Shown piece after piece: positions 24,031 through 35,900 of a stretch of DNA of 64,000 bases. Both the position numbers and the translations under genes were made by a program. The notes under the pieces are model-generated. The model saw only the letters and a program-made list of their open reading frames with translations. It searched no databases and was not told the DNA's origin. The DNA comes from Lithospermum erythrorhizon (Eukaryota > Streptophyta > Magnoliopsida > Boraginales > Boraginaceae). How positions within the stretch are numbered: the stretch's first letter is position 1; each line of letters starts with the position of its first letter. The stretch is from NCBI GenBank assembly GCA_019722365.1, contig JADFUC010000341.1, positions 52,970 to 116,969 of the forward strand, written 5' to 3'.

Positions 24031-25089
24031 TTGAAAACTATGTTTTCTGGCAGGTGGAACTCATTGACTAATGAATTATCTTTCACCTTTTTTGAGAACA
24101 TAAATGTGTTGATCCGTATTAGGTAGTTTTGATATCTTTTGGTTATGTAATTAATTGTAGGGAGCGGATAATTCTAAAAAGTGGTTGGAATATTTTGGTT
24201 CTTTTTATACCACTATTTTCAAAAGTTTAATATTATATTCTCTTGCTACCAGTACCCTTATGTCACCATTGTCGGTCATGTTTTATATGTTTGCTTGTTA
24301 TCATGAAAGCACAGGCAAAAGCACAAGTGGGCAAATTACAAGGGTTCAATTTAACCAAACTCGATTCATTATCGTTTATTTAAAAAGTAAGTAGCATGTG
24401 AGACAAAGCACAGATTCAACACATCGCATACCAATCAACAAACATTAGCAAAGCACATCAAATTAAGTCACATCAAGATAAAGTCTAATTCAACACCCAA
24501 GTGGCAAACAAGAACAAAAGTACATAACCCATCTAACATCAAAAGTACAAAGGCTAATCCGAGGTCAGAACTACTCATTTAATTACAATTACAATCAGTG
24601 AAATCATCCGACTCTCCAAATCACACACTATAAACAATACAATTAATTAATAATAAAACAATAAATAGAGAACCCAAAATTCAATTTCTTCTTTTAGCCT
24701 TCTTCAACGCTTTTACTCATAACAACTGCAAAGAGAAAGCAAAATGTGTCTATCCAACTACCCCTGTGAATCGATAAATCCATGAACCCTATCTCGCACT
24801 GACACAAATCTTTCTCGATTTTTCTGCAGTTTTACCTACTTCTATAGCGATCTTCCTATTAATTAACATTGAGCATCGGACTTTGTCCCAATCATAATTG
24901 TTGAATTCTCTCTATGAATACTTGTTCAATTTAGGATTTCTTTGAATTTGGGGCTCTTTCCAATTTGGGGAATACATAAGATTAAGACTTTATCAAAGCC
25001 AAATTCTCTCCAAGCCGAGCTGCCATACTAATTTGCCCTCCAATTACTAAATCAGTGAAGTGCACGCAACAACCCATGTGCCTTTTTTA
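24031..25089. other. 3' non-coding part of the MULE
   Basis: Lies between the transposase remnant and the right TIR. No gene recognised. CA-rich on the plus strand around 24400-24600. Confidence 0.4.
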
Positions 25090-25244
25090 GTTGACAAATT
25101 AAATTTTAAATAAAGAAACGGGGTCTGGGGGTAAATTTCGAAAAGATAGAAAGTACAAGGGCACTCGAAAAGATAGAAAGTACAGGAGCATGAATGATGG
25201 CATAGTTTAAAAGGCAAAGTAAAAATAAAGGCGAAATTCGGGGA
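25090..25244 (-). repeat. Right terminal inverted repeat of the MULE
   Basis: Inverted match of 20549-20700, with GTTGACAAATTAAATTT at its inner edge. It holds a short internal repeat (TCGAAAAGATAGAAAGTACA twice, at about 25137 and 25166). Confidence 0.75.
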
Positions 25245-25710
25245 GGGCAACCACTAATTAGCCTAGATAAACCGGTGGTCATGATAAACATTTAATATAA
25301 AATGGTATGCCATTCATCCTTTTATTAATTATAGTGATATTCATACTTAAACATTCTGCATAAGTTGTACACAAAGCACACAATACAAGCTATATTTATT
25401 CTAGGACTTAATATAAAATGTCTATAGAACATTAGAACTTTGAAGGATTATTGATCTCTATAGTTTTCAGGTGTCTTTTGGCTATCATACCCTCACATGT
25501 TTTGTCTGATCAGACATGATTGGTAAATCACATGAATAGTTGCGAACTTATGACGAATTATCCAATATATGTTATACAATTTTATAAACGTCAAGTGTGA
25601 AAGAGACACAAAAATAATTTAGATGATCAATTTCCTAAAACAATAACACACCCCAACAAGTTTATTTACTATATATGCCATAAAAGACTCCCAAATATAA
25701 ATATAATCGA
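25245..25710. other. Non-coding spacer
   Basis: Nothing recognised between the MULE and the inverted-repeat element next to the terpene synthase gene. Confidence 0.4.
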
Positions 25711-26004
25711 GGTAATTGTCGATTTGGTCCTGTGATAACGAAAACGAATTTTACTTGTCCTGTGATAAGAGTTGTTAGATATAGTTTCGAAAGTGGCATA
25801 AGTGTTGCAAGAGGATCTCCAGCTTAATAAATGTTGACATTATTTGTCCCTATTCTTTCTAATTATATCAGAATATTTTCACTTTCAAGTGACTATAATC
25901 GCTACACTTGTGCCACTTTCAAGGACTAATCTGGAACAATGTAAAATTATTTGAGATCAAAATGTAACTTTATCCCACTATCTGGGACTAAATCGACAAT
26001 TAAC
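25711..26004. mobile_element. Short inverted-repeat element (MITE-like)
   Basis: The left end GGTAATTGTCGATTTGGTCC and the right end, read backwards GTTAATTGTCGATTTAGTCC, differ at only two of 20 positions. Weaker pairing continues inward over tens of bases. Length 294 bp, no coding. The class (MULE- or hAT-type MITE) is not settled. Confidence 0.6.
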
Positions 26005-26021
26005 TCAATATAATCATATAA

Positions 26022-29000
26022 TCATGACATCTTGATTGCAATAGGTTCAATCAAGTTGTGCAGAACTTCGTGCTTCGTTTCACGATCTTGAACACCAAAT
26101 CCGTCCCCATGCTGATACATAAAATGACCAATGCGAGCAATATTCACCAAATATTTAACCAGTTGCTCTTCTCCTGGAGAAAGGGTGTTTAAATGTTTGT
26201 TGATATTCATCCATGCATCCATCATTAATTCTCTAATATATTTTCGAGCTACCTCTTCTGAAACGTTTTCCTCTCGCATATAGCATAAGATCGATGACGG
26301 AGCATCCCCTCTAGCTAGCTCAGCCTGTTGTAATAGTGAAAATAATTGTAGAAATTACATGATACAAATTAAAGGAGGAAATTGCCAATTTGATATGACA
26401 AAGTATCTCTAAGTTGAATATTGGCCATCAAAAGATCGAAAATTCAACAATTGCATTGTAATCTTCGATTTTATGAAGAAATTATTAAATGGTGTACTAT
26501 AGTCCCAAATGGACAGAAACGTTAACACGTAAGATGATTCAATTGGTACAATTTATTAATCATTTCGAACAATACATAAAAATTTTGAGAAGGAAAATCC
26601 AAAAAATAAAATAGTACGTGCTGAATAGTAAATAATAAAAAACAAAATAGTACACGTAAGATGAACTTTGGGGGGCAAATCGTTTATAAAATTTTGTTTC
26701 ATCATTCGTGTTTAACATGTTCATTCATTTGTTGATTATATATAATGGAGTACAATCTTTTGTTACTAAAATGCATACAAAAAAATTACTTTCATGAATC
26801 AATAATGTACAATTTGGTTGCACTTTGTAGGACCAAATTGAATTTTTTTTGTCAATACGAAATAAAAATTAGTAATTATTTTTATTAACATATATAATCA
26901 AAATAATTCCTATATTTTTATTTTCTAGTTTATAGAGATCGTGCAATAAAATATATGTATATATATAGTTATCTCCAAAACACTAAAGTTTTCATGTATT
27001 ATGTATGGTTATTATTTTGAGATGTGGTATAAAATCCGTAATTACCGCGGAAGTTCCTTCATCGTTGCATAGGCGAATCATGAGCGAGACATGGTACAAA
27101 ATGTCTTTGCAGCTTTCCATCAACTGTATGATTTGTTCCTTGCCATTTGATACACCAAATATAATGTGAACAGCAAGAAGAGGACCAGATGAAGAGACCC
27201 ATCCATTACTTAGATACTCTTGAAGGGATGGTGTTTGCCCTTTTCCATACCATCTTGCTTCTATGAGTAAAGCTTTGCAAAAATCGACAAACTGTCAATG
27301 TGAAATTAGAAATTACTTAAAACTAGAAGCATATCAGGCATATATGCTAGACACTTGGAGCCATGCAATAGATTGCTTTTTACTCTTTAAAATGACATAT
27401 GATTAGGATTTGGTCCAAGATATGGACCAAGTTGTAGTTTAGTTCGCAGATTACTATTTGTAAAATGAAGCAAATATTATTATTCCCTAAATATAAATGC
27501 TGGCATTCGCCTACGTTATAACTCCAAAATGTAAATAAATGCAATATTTCGTCATTTTAATTACGCCGCAATATTTATACCATTTTAAGTAATTAATTTA
27601 AATAAGTTAAACCGGCATGAATAATAATTAAACTGCAGAACTTATAATTATTCTGGAGAGTCTGAGACCAAATCAGACACTTAGTTTGTGTTGTTAGATA
27701 GTGCGTAACTAAAAAAGCGATTGTCAAGGAGTTTGAATAAGCCTAATTTAAATAAGCTTCATACAATTTACTTTGCTCTCATTTCACTTTCCACATACAT
27801 ATGTTTGTTAGGTAAGCAAAATTTAAATGTTCCATTCAGATAACCTTAAAAATAAATTCCATTACGATTGGGCTAGATGTGGCGTGTCGCATAGAAAGAT
27901 TATAAATATGGAGAAGAATGAATACCGCTTTTTGTAAGTAGTAAGTTGTCATCCAACCCCAACTATCCTCCTTGTCAATTTCACTGGAGATCTCCTTTGT
28001 GGTATCATCTAGTATATGGAAACAAGTTTTCATGCAATCAGGAAGATCTTGGGCATCTTTAATGTTCCACCTTCATAACAGACAAGTAGATATATAAACC
28101 ACACTAATAGAGAACCAAATATTGAACAATTTTTAATATATATTTGCGACTGTCTCAATTTAATTGATCATCTAGTTCAAAAGTATTTTATTAAAGTAAT
28201 AATTAGTTTTATTATTTTTAAGGAAAGATAAAAATATTAACTAATGAAAGAATATTAGGAGACAAAAGAAAATTTATTTAAATCTAATTCAAAAAGTTTT
28301 ATCGATAAAATAAATGATCAATTATAATGAAATAATAAGTTTAGATGATATCGGTCAATTAAATTTAAATTGAGGAGTACGTATAAAAGAAGTTCATTCA
28401 AAAAGGAAACGAAAATGGAATAATGATGAAGACCAACAATACTTTTAGGATGAGAAAAGTAGCTAGGCCAACCTCTCTATAGCAATAGTGAACTTCTCAA
28501 GTTCCTCCAATGAACCGTATATGTCGTAGACATCATCAACTATGAGGATCAACTGAATGACCTTTGCTAGCCATTTCCTCAGCCTTCCAAGGTGTGGGTC
28601 CGGAGCTACTCCTGTTGCCAACAAAAAGCTTTCCACCATTCGATCCCTTGCAAAGCTCAACTTTTTGCTGACTCCAAGATTCGCCCACCACCTATTCTAT
28701 AAAACAATTTGTTACGAAAAATTCATGGGGACATCCAATAAGGAAATTCGAAATTCTAATTTATAGTCCAAATATATAGGGAAAATATTCCGGCCTAACT
28801 AAACTTCTACCAAATTTTACTTCATTATAAATTTGATGTCCTAAACGGTCATATTCAATTTGAGAATCCAATCCAAAATGATTGATTGATTAATAAGGTT
28901 ATGAGTTTTATCCATTTATAATTTATTTTAGTATGGATCCTTCATGGATTATTAACATAGTATCATGACCCAGCCTCGGATAAGATCATGTGTAAATCAT

Positions 29001-32000
29001 GTATATGTGGTCCAAGTGGTCGAATTACATTTATGGAAGGATATTCATGAGAATCCAGACTCACATTGATTGATTAAAATCTTGTAGGTATAAGGTTCAA
29101 AGCTTTATCTATTATAACCAATAGATTTTATGTGAAATCCACTATTTGTTAACAATAAAAAGCTGCATCAATATTGGACTAAAGTTCGTTTTACCGGAGT
29201 ACTAGCAAATATGCTTCTAATGTACTAATCTAATTTTTTTTTTTCTAATGATAATATGTGACAACTATTTAATCATATACTACTATTACTTACCTCAAAG
29301 TTACTTCCTTGAGATCTTGTTGGTGAACAGATTGAACAAAGTTGAAATTGAGTTTGGCCAATTTAAGCAGAGAAGAGTTATTAGCATTTTGGTATTGGTC
29401 GCATTCATACACGTTCAAGTGTCTTCTGACTGTATACCAGTCAAACCTCCAATGGAGTGGGAGATCCAATGAATGATTCCGTTCATCATGTGAGAGATAT
29501 TGACTTGAGAATAATCTGGCTTCTTTCAATATTTCTTCATCTTCTAAGCCAAGATTTGAGGTTTCGAAAAGCTCTCTGATAACTTTCACACTATAGCTTG
29601 ATGAGCTACTAGAACAGAATTTGCCCTTGTTGTCCACGAAACCCAAAAATATATCTGATATATATATGATAATAAGAAGCAAAAATAAGAATAAGTTAAT
29701 AAGAAAATTCAGTTAAATATTATTTAATAAATCTATACCATAAAGTTTCAAGGGTCAATAATAATTTGGTGAAGCTCTAAATGCCTAGCAGTTTGCATAA
29801 TCTATTACATGTTCAAATTGCCTACAATGATCAATTACTAGCAACTAGTAGAAAAAGAACTACCCACTATCTATAGATGATGACCAAAAAAAACTACCGA
29901 CTATCTATAGATGATGACTAAAAAAACTACCCACTATCTATTTAAAAGTAGTATTACATCAATAGAAAAGAAATTGATTAATACCGAGTATGTTATAAAA
30001 AAATCATAACTAATTGATTGTACTAAATAAAAATTGAATGCCGGCAATAATTGCTCAAAATAAAATTTTAGGTAACTATTTATCAAGTAACTAACCATTT
30101 TCAATTTTGTTAAAAGGGTCGTTCAAGTGATTGTAGTATGTTTTTTCTTTCGCGTCACTGAAGTAAGAATTTTGAATTTGTAAGTTTCAGGTGTCGATTT
30201 GGTGTTCAAAACTTCAATATGTATATGGTACGTTTATTGATATTTTACATTTGATATTTATACATAAATGATATAATTTTTAATGATGTTTTTATTAATT
30301 TTCTTTTCTATTTTTTTATTATTATTACATATTTCCTAATATATTATAGATTGGACTGTGCACTGATAACTAATTATTAATTAATAAGGAAAACAATTCA
30401 AAAATATTGTACACCGTGTCTACTAGAGAGTAAACTAAATTCAAAAATATTGTACACGGTGTACTAGAGAGTAAAGTAAGTAATACTTCCACTTTCGCCA
30501 AATAAAATCAAGTTATAAAGTTTTTAGTTGATGGTTAGATTTGAAGTTTTTAACTCAAATATTTTTATTTGGTTATATTGTCATAGTAAGTTTCTAGGTA
30601 CTTCCTAATTTGAAGGTACAATTGATTATTGTCATGGTAATTCCGTATCAAATAAAAATAAAAATCGTTCAATCAAGGATTTGAATAACGTTCAATATGG
30701 TAGGGACTAGGGAATATTTATTTATCCCATTTTATCAGGAACCATTGATTTTTTCCATCGGATGTACTTTTTAGAAGTTTAAAGAAATAGAAGGAAAACA
30801 ATGAAATGGAGGAAATAATATAATTTAAATACCTTGTGTTACTTTGTAACCATGTTGCCTAAGTAAATTAAAGAGTAACGATGTAGTATAGAGATCATTT
30901 GATTGAGAGAAGCCCTTGTTCTTCAAACTAGAAATTGATTGAGCAATTTCGTCCAGAGCTTCTCTAACTTCAGATTCAAAGTGATTGAAGAGACCTAATT
31001 TGGAGATATTGCTGATAAGTTCCAGTAGTTGAGCATTGTTATCTCTGGCTTCTTCAAACATATTCTTCACTTCTTTGATGAGCCTATTGCCTTCTCTTTT
31101 GTATTCCCTTTCCTGAATATGGTTTTATGTGCAATTCAAAATGGACTTTTAGATGTAATCATGGTGGATGTAAATGTATACTTATCAACCATTGAAATTA
31201 TTATAATGTTTCCTTTATCATTGCCCCCCTACCACTGTGCCAATCGGTGTGGTAGTAGAGCTTTTGAAAAAGCTTTTACTTATATTTTTGTTTGGGATAA
31301 ATAGGATAATTGTTGATTGAGTGCCCTATTGTTGGAGTTTGACTAATTATGTATGTTAGATGCTGATTAAAGAGATTTCTTCTAATAATTAATTATGGTA
31401 CTCAAGTCCGATATTGAATAATATATCCATTTCATACCTAAATGAAATTAGGGAGTAATTCGGAAACCATCGCTTCAATATAGTATAAGATGAACAAAAA
31501 GTGTACCCATGTTGAATGCAATTTGAATACGAAATCAATATAAATATTTAGAGTTAATTGTCGAAAGTCTCGATAGCGCATTCAAGCTGCACTTTATCTC
31601 CCCAATAAGATACCGCAGTTAGCTTTTTAATTCCACAGTTATGTTTGTTGCCTTGTCCCCAAACTAACATTTCCGTTAGATCTTACCACTAAATTGCAGC
31701 TTGATCCTCAGAAGTGAACAAAAGTTGCACTTTTGGTTCCCAAACTAACGTCACAAAGATAAGTTTAAATTTAATGAAAACGTTAGTTTGCGACTAAAGT
31801 TGGCAACTTTGTGCCAATTTACTTTATCAAACAAGACGCGCACTATCGTGACTGTACACTCGATGCCACATTCAGCACTCATTTCATCAATTTTCTCTAA
31901 ATATCTATGTTTGTAATCTGAATAGGAAATCAATATAGATACCTAAGTTTTGAGTTTAAGCAAAGTTATACTCCTTCTATTCGTAAAAAATTGTCACATT

Positions 32001-32748
32001 TTAAATTTTAATAGTTTACTTTTCTAATTTTGAACTCAAATAAACTTTAATGTGTTATAGATATATTTGTTTGGGAAAAATATATCAATATGTAGTATTT
32101 TCAACTTACTTTACTATTAACTTGTTAATTTTGATTCAAATCAAAGTTTTGGATGTCAATCAAGATTGTAAAGTTTGGTAATCTTTGATCATGAAAAGAC
32201 AAACTTGACAATCTTTTAGGAATAGAGAGAGTATTATGTTAAAAACTGAAATATATATGGGCCAATGATTTTTACACTCCATTGTGTGATAATGACACTC
32301 CATTTTTAGTGTAAAAATTGATGAAAAATAACCAAAATAAAGTAAAATGCCATAATCAAAATTCGGAATGTAAAAATCATTATCCTTTATATACTGGGTT
32401 GAAGCATGGATTTGCAAGAAAATAATACTACCCTTTTCCCAAAATTAACAAAAATAAAGAACTTTGGACTTCATAAAAATCTCGACAAAAACATGCCTAA
32501 ACTCATACTATGTTATTATATAGTTGGAAATATTTGCTTATAAAGCCACAGAATGTAACCAATAATCCTCACGATTATGAAGCATTATTAGTTAAGATTA
32601 ACGTAACACATACGGCATGATAACTGGATGGAAGAGACCGTAGAACATTATTTTTCCATATGTTTGGTTTGTAGTTGGCACTCCTCCTAATTTCATGGCT
32701 TTGTTCATCACCTGGGAAGATAGAGGAAGGTTTCTCAAATTGATCCAT
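26022..32748 (-). CDS. TPS-b terpene synthase, alpha-farnesene synthase-like, seven exons
   Basis: Exons on the minus strand: 32748-32614, 31112-30833, 29654-29294, 28691-28473, 28070-27926, 27291-27046, 26324-26022. All introns are GT-AG and all phases agree, giving 1689 nt and 562 residues without a stop. Exon 4 is 219 bp, the classic TPS size. Motifs: RRx8W (R21-R22...W31), RDR (274-276), DDVYD (311-315, Mg-diphosphate site), and the NSE motif N456/T460/E464 split across exons 6 and 7. The enzyme should ionise a prenyl diphosphate. Several blocks (RRSANYKPNIWKN, LKLAKLNFN, NDxGTSAAE, GDxPSSIxCYMRE) are closest to what I know of apple-type (E,E)-alpha-farnesene synthase, so a cytosolic farnesyl-diphosphate enzyme is the best guess; ocimene-type activity is possible. 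The chosen ATG follows an in-frame TAA, so no transit peptide is attached. Confidence 0.9.
31969..32233. mobile_element. Stowaway-like MITE in intron 1 of the terpene synthase gene
   Basis: Runs from TACTCCTTCTATTCGTAAAAAATTGTCA to TGACAATCTTTTAGGAATAGAGAGAGTA, inverted ends of about 28 bp, 265 bp in all, flanked by TA. It shares its AGACAAACTTGACAATCTTTT block with the MITE at 2103-2290, in opposite orientation. Confidence 0.75.
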
Positions 32749-32864
32749 TTATAATTGAGGTTGAAGTGGAATACTATATATATATATTTTTCTTTCAAAG
32801 AAAAAACCAAACAAAGACTAGAAAATTTGAAGAAAGCTAGAGGAGATGATTTGAAGAGAAGCAT
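32598..32864 (-). other. Upstream overlapping ORF at the terpene synthase 5' end
   Basis: The first ATG after the TATA box (32864) opens an 88-codon frame that runs past the synthase ATG (32748) in another frame and stops at 32598. Its first 24 residues (MLLFKSSPLAFFKFSSLCLV...) are Ser/Phe/Leu-rich with no acid, like a plastid transit peptide. It may be a real inhibitory uORF, or the relic of a transit peptide frameshifted away from the enzyme. Confidence 0.45.
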
Positions 32865-32894
32865 AGATGATGATAAAGCTAGCGTTTAGCCTGA

Positions 32895-32902
32895 TATTTA
32901 TA
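32895..32902 (-). promoter_or_regulatory. Candidate TATA box of the terpene synthase gene
   Basis: Minus-strand TATAAATA lies about 31 bp before the first ATG at 32864 and about 147 bp before the enzyme ATG. A transcript starting 25-35 bp downstream would have a 5' UTR of about 120 nt containing that upstream ATG and a short (TA)n tract (32775-32787). Confidence 0.45.
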
Positions 32903-33191
32903 CATGGAACAGCAGACGTACCGGCTTGTGGTCCATACATCAATTTCCCTCAAAAGTTTTGAAGTGTTCAAAGGTTTATTTATTTAGTATTACCACTACA
33001 TTGAATTAAATAAATCAATCCCCGATCCATACAGAATAATGGATATGGTAGGTGCAATTTATAACTATATCTGTTAGTAACACGTATCGTTACGTAAAAA
33101 ATGTATTTTCCGCATTTCAAATAAATTATATTTAAAAACTTGTTTCTTATAACGTTACCGTATAAAAAAGAGTATAAAGTAGTACATAATG
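32903..33191. other. Upstream region of the terpene synthase gene
   Basis: About 290 bp of proximal promoter before the LTR of the neighbouring gypsy element begins. No specific operator called. Confidence 0.35.
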
Positions 33192-34990
33192 CTAGACAAT
33201 TAAAATTTATTAATTAATTTTAATTAAAATCGATTTATTATAATCGATGAAATTAATTAAATAAAAATCAATCACACGAGTCACACTTGACAATTAGGGT
33301 TTGATTCAAATTCTAATGAAAATTGAACATGTGAAAACGATAAGGGTTTCCGAGAATTAAGCCCCTGAAATTAATCAAAGTCAAAATTAGGGTTTTGACA
33401 TTAATTAACTCTAAATTTTAACTCAAACGAGGGCTCACAAGAAAATAGCCCCAAATTAAATATCAATTAACCGTAGGGCTCGAAAATTCCCAATTTCATT
33501 ACATTAATTTCTGCTATTTTGGCCTAAAAAAGAAAGTTTCTGCCCACGCTACCAAAAACGTAATTTAAAGCCTGGGGTTAATGAAAAATGCATCACCTGG
33601 GCATGATCCTGAATCTTCCTTTTCTTCAAAAATAAAGTTTCATATGCTTGCATTTAAGGCAAAAGTACTTCACAAAATGACGATTCAGATCTACCTCAAA
33701 AATCAACGGTTAAGATCGTAACTGGTGGATCATGGATCAACAAATCGGAAGAGCCCGAAAGCCTATATAAACCCCTCAGAGCCGAAAATTACAACCTCCA
33801 CAACCAAAAACACAACAAAATTCCGAGAGAATTTAACATAAAATAACTCTACATGTATTTCTTCATAGAAAACGCTAGTTTGTTGCTTTAAGTGTGAAAC
33901 CGCCATATAACCACCAAAAACATTCAAATCTTCAACATTAAAGCTTCAAATAGGCGCCTAAATCAAAGAACTGAGAAAAAGAAACACAAATATCTTCAAC
34001 TACATCACCAAAATAAAGCCCCTAATATCGTGAACGTTGAGTTTCTCCACAAACGCAAAGTAATGGATCAACATCCAAAAATTTGATGGTGAATCCGACC
34101 TTTCGTATCTCACAAATCAAATCACTATAGGATTAACCCATAAAGGCCCCTGTAGTAAATCATAGGCAAGATATAACCTGCATAGCCCCTGTATATCTGT
34201 CAAGAAATACAAACTAAGCTGCTAAGGCATCCTCTTGACAGTAACAAGCATATCCACCAGGATAGCACCTGCAGATCATGAATAAGCTGTTAAGCACCTA
34301 AACCCTGCCTAGCCGTACAGATCAAGTTGCTACGAACCCAAGCTGCATTACTATCCAAATTCAAGTCTCAAATTCCTTACCCACTCAAATTAAAGACCAA
34401 GATCTAGTCCAAAGACCACGATCAAATCCAGATAGCCATACGGCCGCCGAAGGCCCTGCCTCGAACCAAATCCAAGTCAATCATCAAGTCTCAAGACTAA
34501 GTCTCTATCCGGGGCCTAGGATCATCGATCCGTACTCCTACGCGTCTCACATACAAATTGAAGCACAAATCCAAATCCAGCTCAGGATCACATACGGTCC
34601 AAGCACAAAACCAGCCTCATTCCAGGCGACTAAATCAAGTCCAAGACCCAAATCCAAGTCCAAGACTACATCAACTCAATCCAAAGATATCAAGCAATCA
34701 ACAATCCATTTGCAGCCAATAAAGTCGATACGGACCTCAACCATTTGCAAATCTTCTTTGTCCTAGATTGGCTTCCCCAAAGGGTTTTATTGTATCAGCG
34801 CCGCACACTTATAACAATAAAATTATTCTAGCCAAGCATAAATCTTGGCACTGTGGATCTTTATCTCTACTCTTTCATCATTCCGTACTCGAGACGCTTC
34901 CAAACATAAACACTGCTGAGATCTCTAGCTCAAACATATTTCCAGAAGCCTTATAAGCAACACGAGTGACTACAAGGGTGTATCTAGGCT
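33192..34990 (+). repeat. 5' LTR of the Ogre/Tat-like element
   Basis: Starts at TGCTAGACAATTAAAATTTA and carries AATTAGGGTTT motifs, a TATA box (TATATAA, 33764-33770) and AAATAGGCGCCTAA (about 33951). Segment 33890-34320 matches 38875-39300 block by block (AACCGCC.., CTTCAA.., CACAAATCAAATCACTA). The right limit is approximate, and I could not identify a convincing primer-binding site. Confidence 0.65.
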
Positions 34991-35147
34991 ACCGAATTGC
35001 CTAACACGCCTTGTCCCTCGTAATTGAATACCCCCCCGAGTGCCTGTAGCCTACCCAACCAGAGTATTCATCACTATCCAGCTATGGTTCTACACCTAGT
35101 TCCACCACGAGAGGGTCTTACACTGACTCCACTAGCTCTTATATGCT

Positions 35148-35900
35148 AGCAATGATGACATGAGTTACAACCCTGAAGGAACAAGTGGCTTCTCTCACAA
35201 GAGTGATCGAGGACTTGGCTAAACAAGTACAATGCCAAACCACTACCATCCCACTTCAATAGGGAAGATAGTCGACACGAAAGACGAACACAAAGTACCA
35301 AAGCTAGCTCTAAGGAACAGCCTCCCGTGAGGCGCCCTACTCCCTCCAAAATCACAATCCAGACGCCTAAACGCCTGCACAACAGTGCTTCCCGAGCATG
35401 TCTCAAAAGCAGCCCAACACAAAGCAAGTCAAGATCACTGCCTTAGCCGATTTAACGAACCTCAAGAAGACAAATTCAAGCGGAGTTCATATTGGGGCAA
35501 TTAAAGATAATCGTGATGAGGTCACTCCTCATACTCCTATATCAAGCCTCCTTACAACTCCCCGCATAGATCAAATTTCGAGGATGCCTCATGGCTAATA
35601 ACCTCCCCACCCCAATATTTTGATGAGTCGGGAACCCCAAACAAGACATAGCTCACTTTGTCGAGACACGAACAACGCTGGAACAAATGTGGATCACATG
35701 GTCAAAAAGACGCTTTTAAAAGACAAGAGACAATAGCTAAATACGATGTCAAAAGACCAAGAGACAACCCTAAAGTTGAGAAGAAGGAATCACACGAGGT
35801 GACTTCAAAGTCAACCAAGTTCTCCTTCAAAACTAAGAGAACAAAGGGAGGTCTTGACCTCAGTGAGAGGAAATGACTCAATCAGAAGAAACGCAGCCAA
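35148..35900 (+). pseudogene. Gag remnant of the Ogre/Tat-like element
   Basis: Plus-strand pieces in family order: a coiled-coil-like start LKEQVASLTRVIEDLAKQVQ (about 35170-35230), the RIDQISRMPHG block (35571-35597; family R-I-D-x-L-R-M-P-x-G-Y), NPK/Q-type IAHFVET and NNAGT..DHMVK remnants (35628-35712), then a basic KSTKFSFKTKR segment. Two stops after MPHG and several frame breaks; the core of the capsid domain is deleted. Confidence 0.65.

Larger units (their letters stand above)
20549..25244 (+). mobile_element. Mutator-like element (MULE) with long terminal inverted repeats
   Basis: The left terminus (20549-20700) and the reverse complement of the right terminus (25090-25244) align over about 150 bp. 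Shared blocks are the CCTCGAACTTTGCCTTATTT-like start, ACTTTGCC..AACTATGC, repeated TTTCTATCTTT and the inner AAATTTAATTTGTCAAC. Between them lies a plus-strand MuDR-type transposase remnant. Long TIRs and about 4.7 kb are typical of autonomous-derived plant MULEs. Exact outer ends and the expected 9-bp duplication were not resolved. Confidence 0.75.

Noticed and set aside
26022..32748. Terpene synthase as a pseudogene with missing exons
   Set aside because: Exon 1 is out of the longest local frame, but RRx8W is found in the ATG frame at 32748 and all splice phases then agree.
35146..35427. 93-codon minus-strand frame
   Set aside because: Shadow of the plus-strand gag start of the Ogre/Tat-like element.
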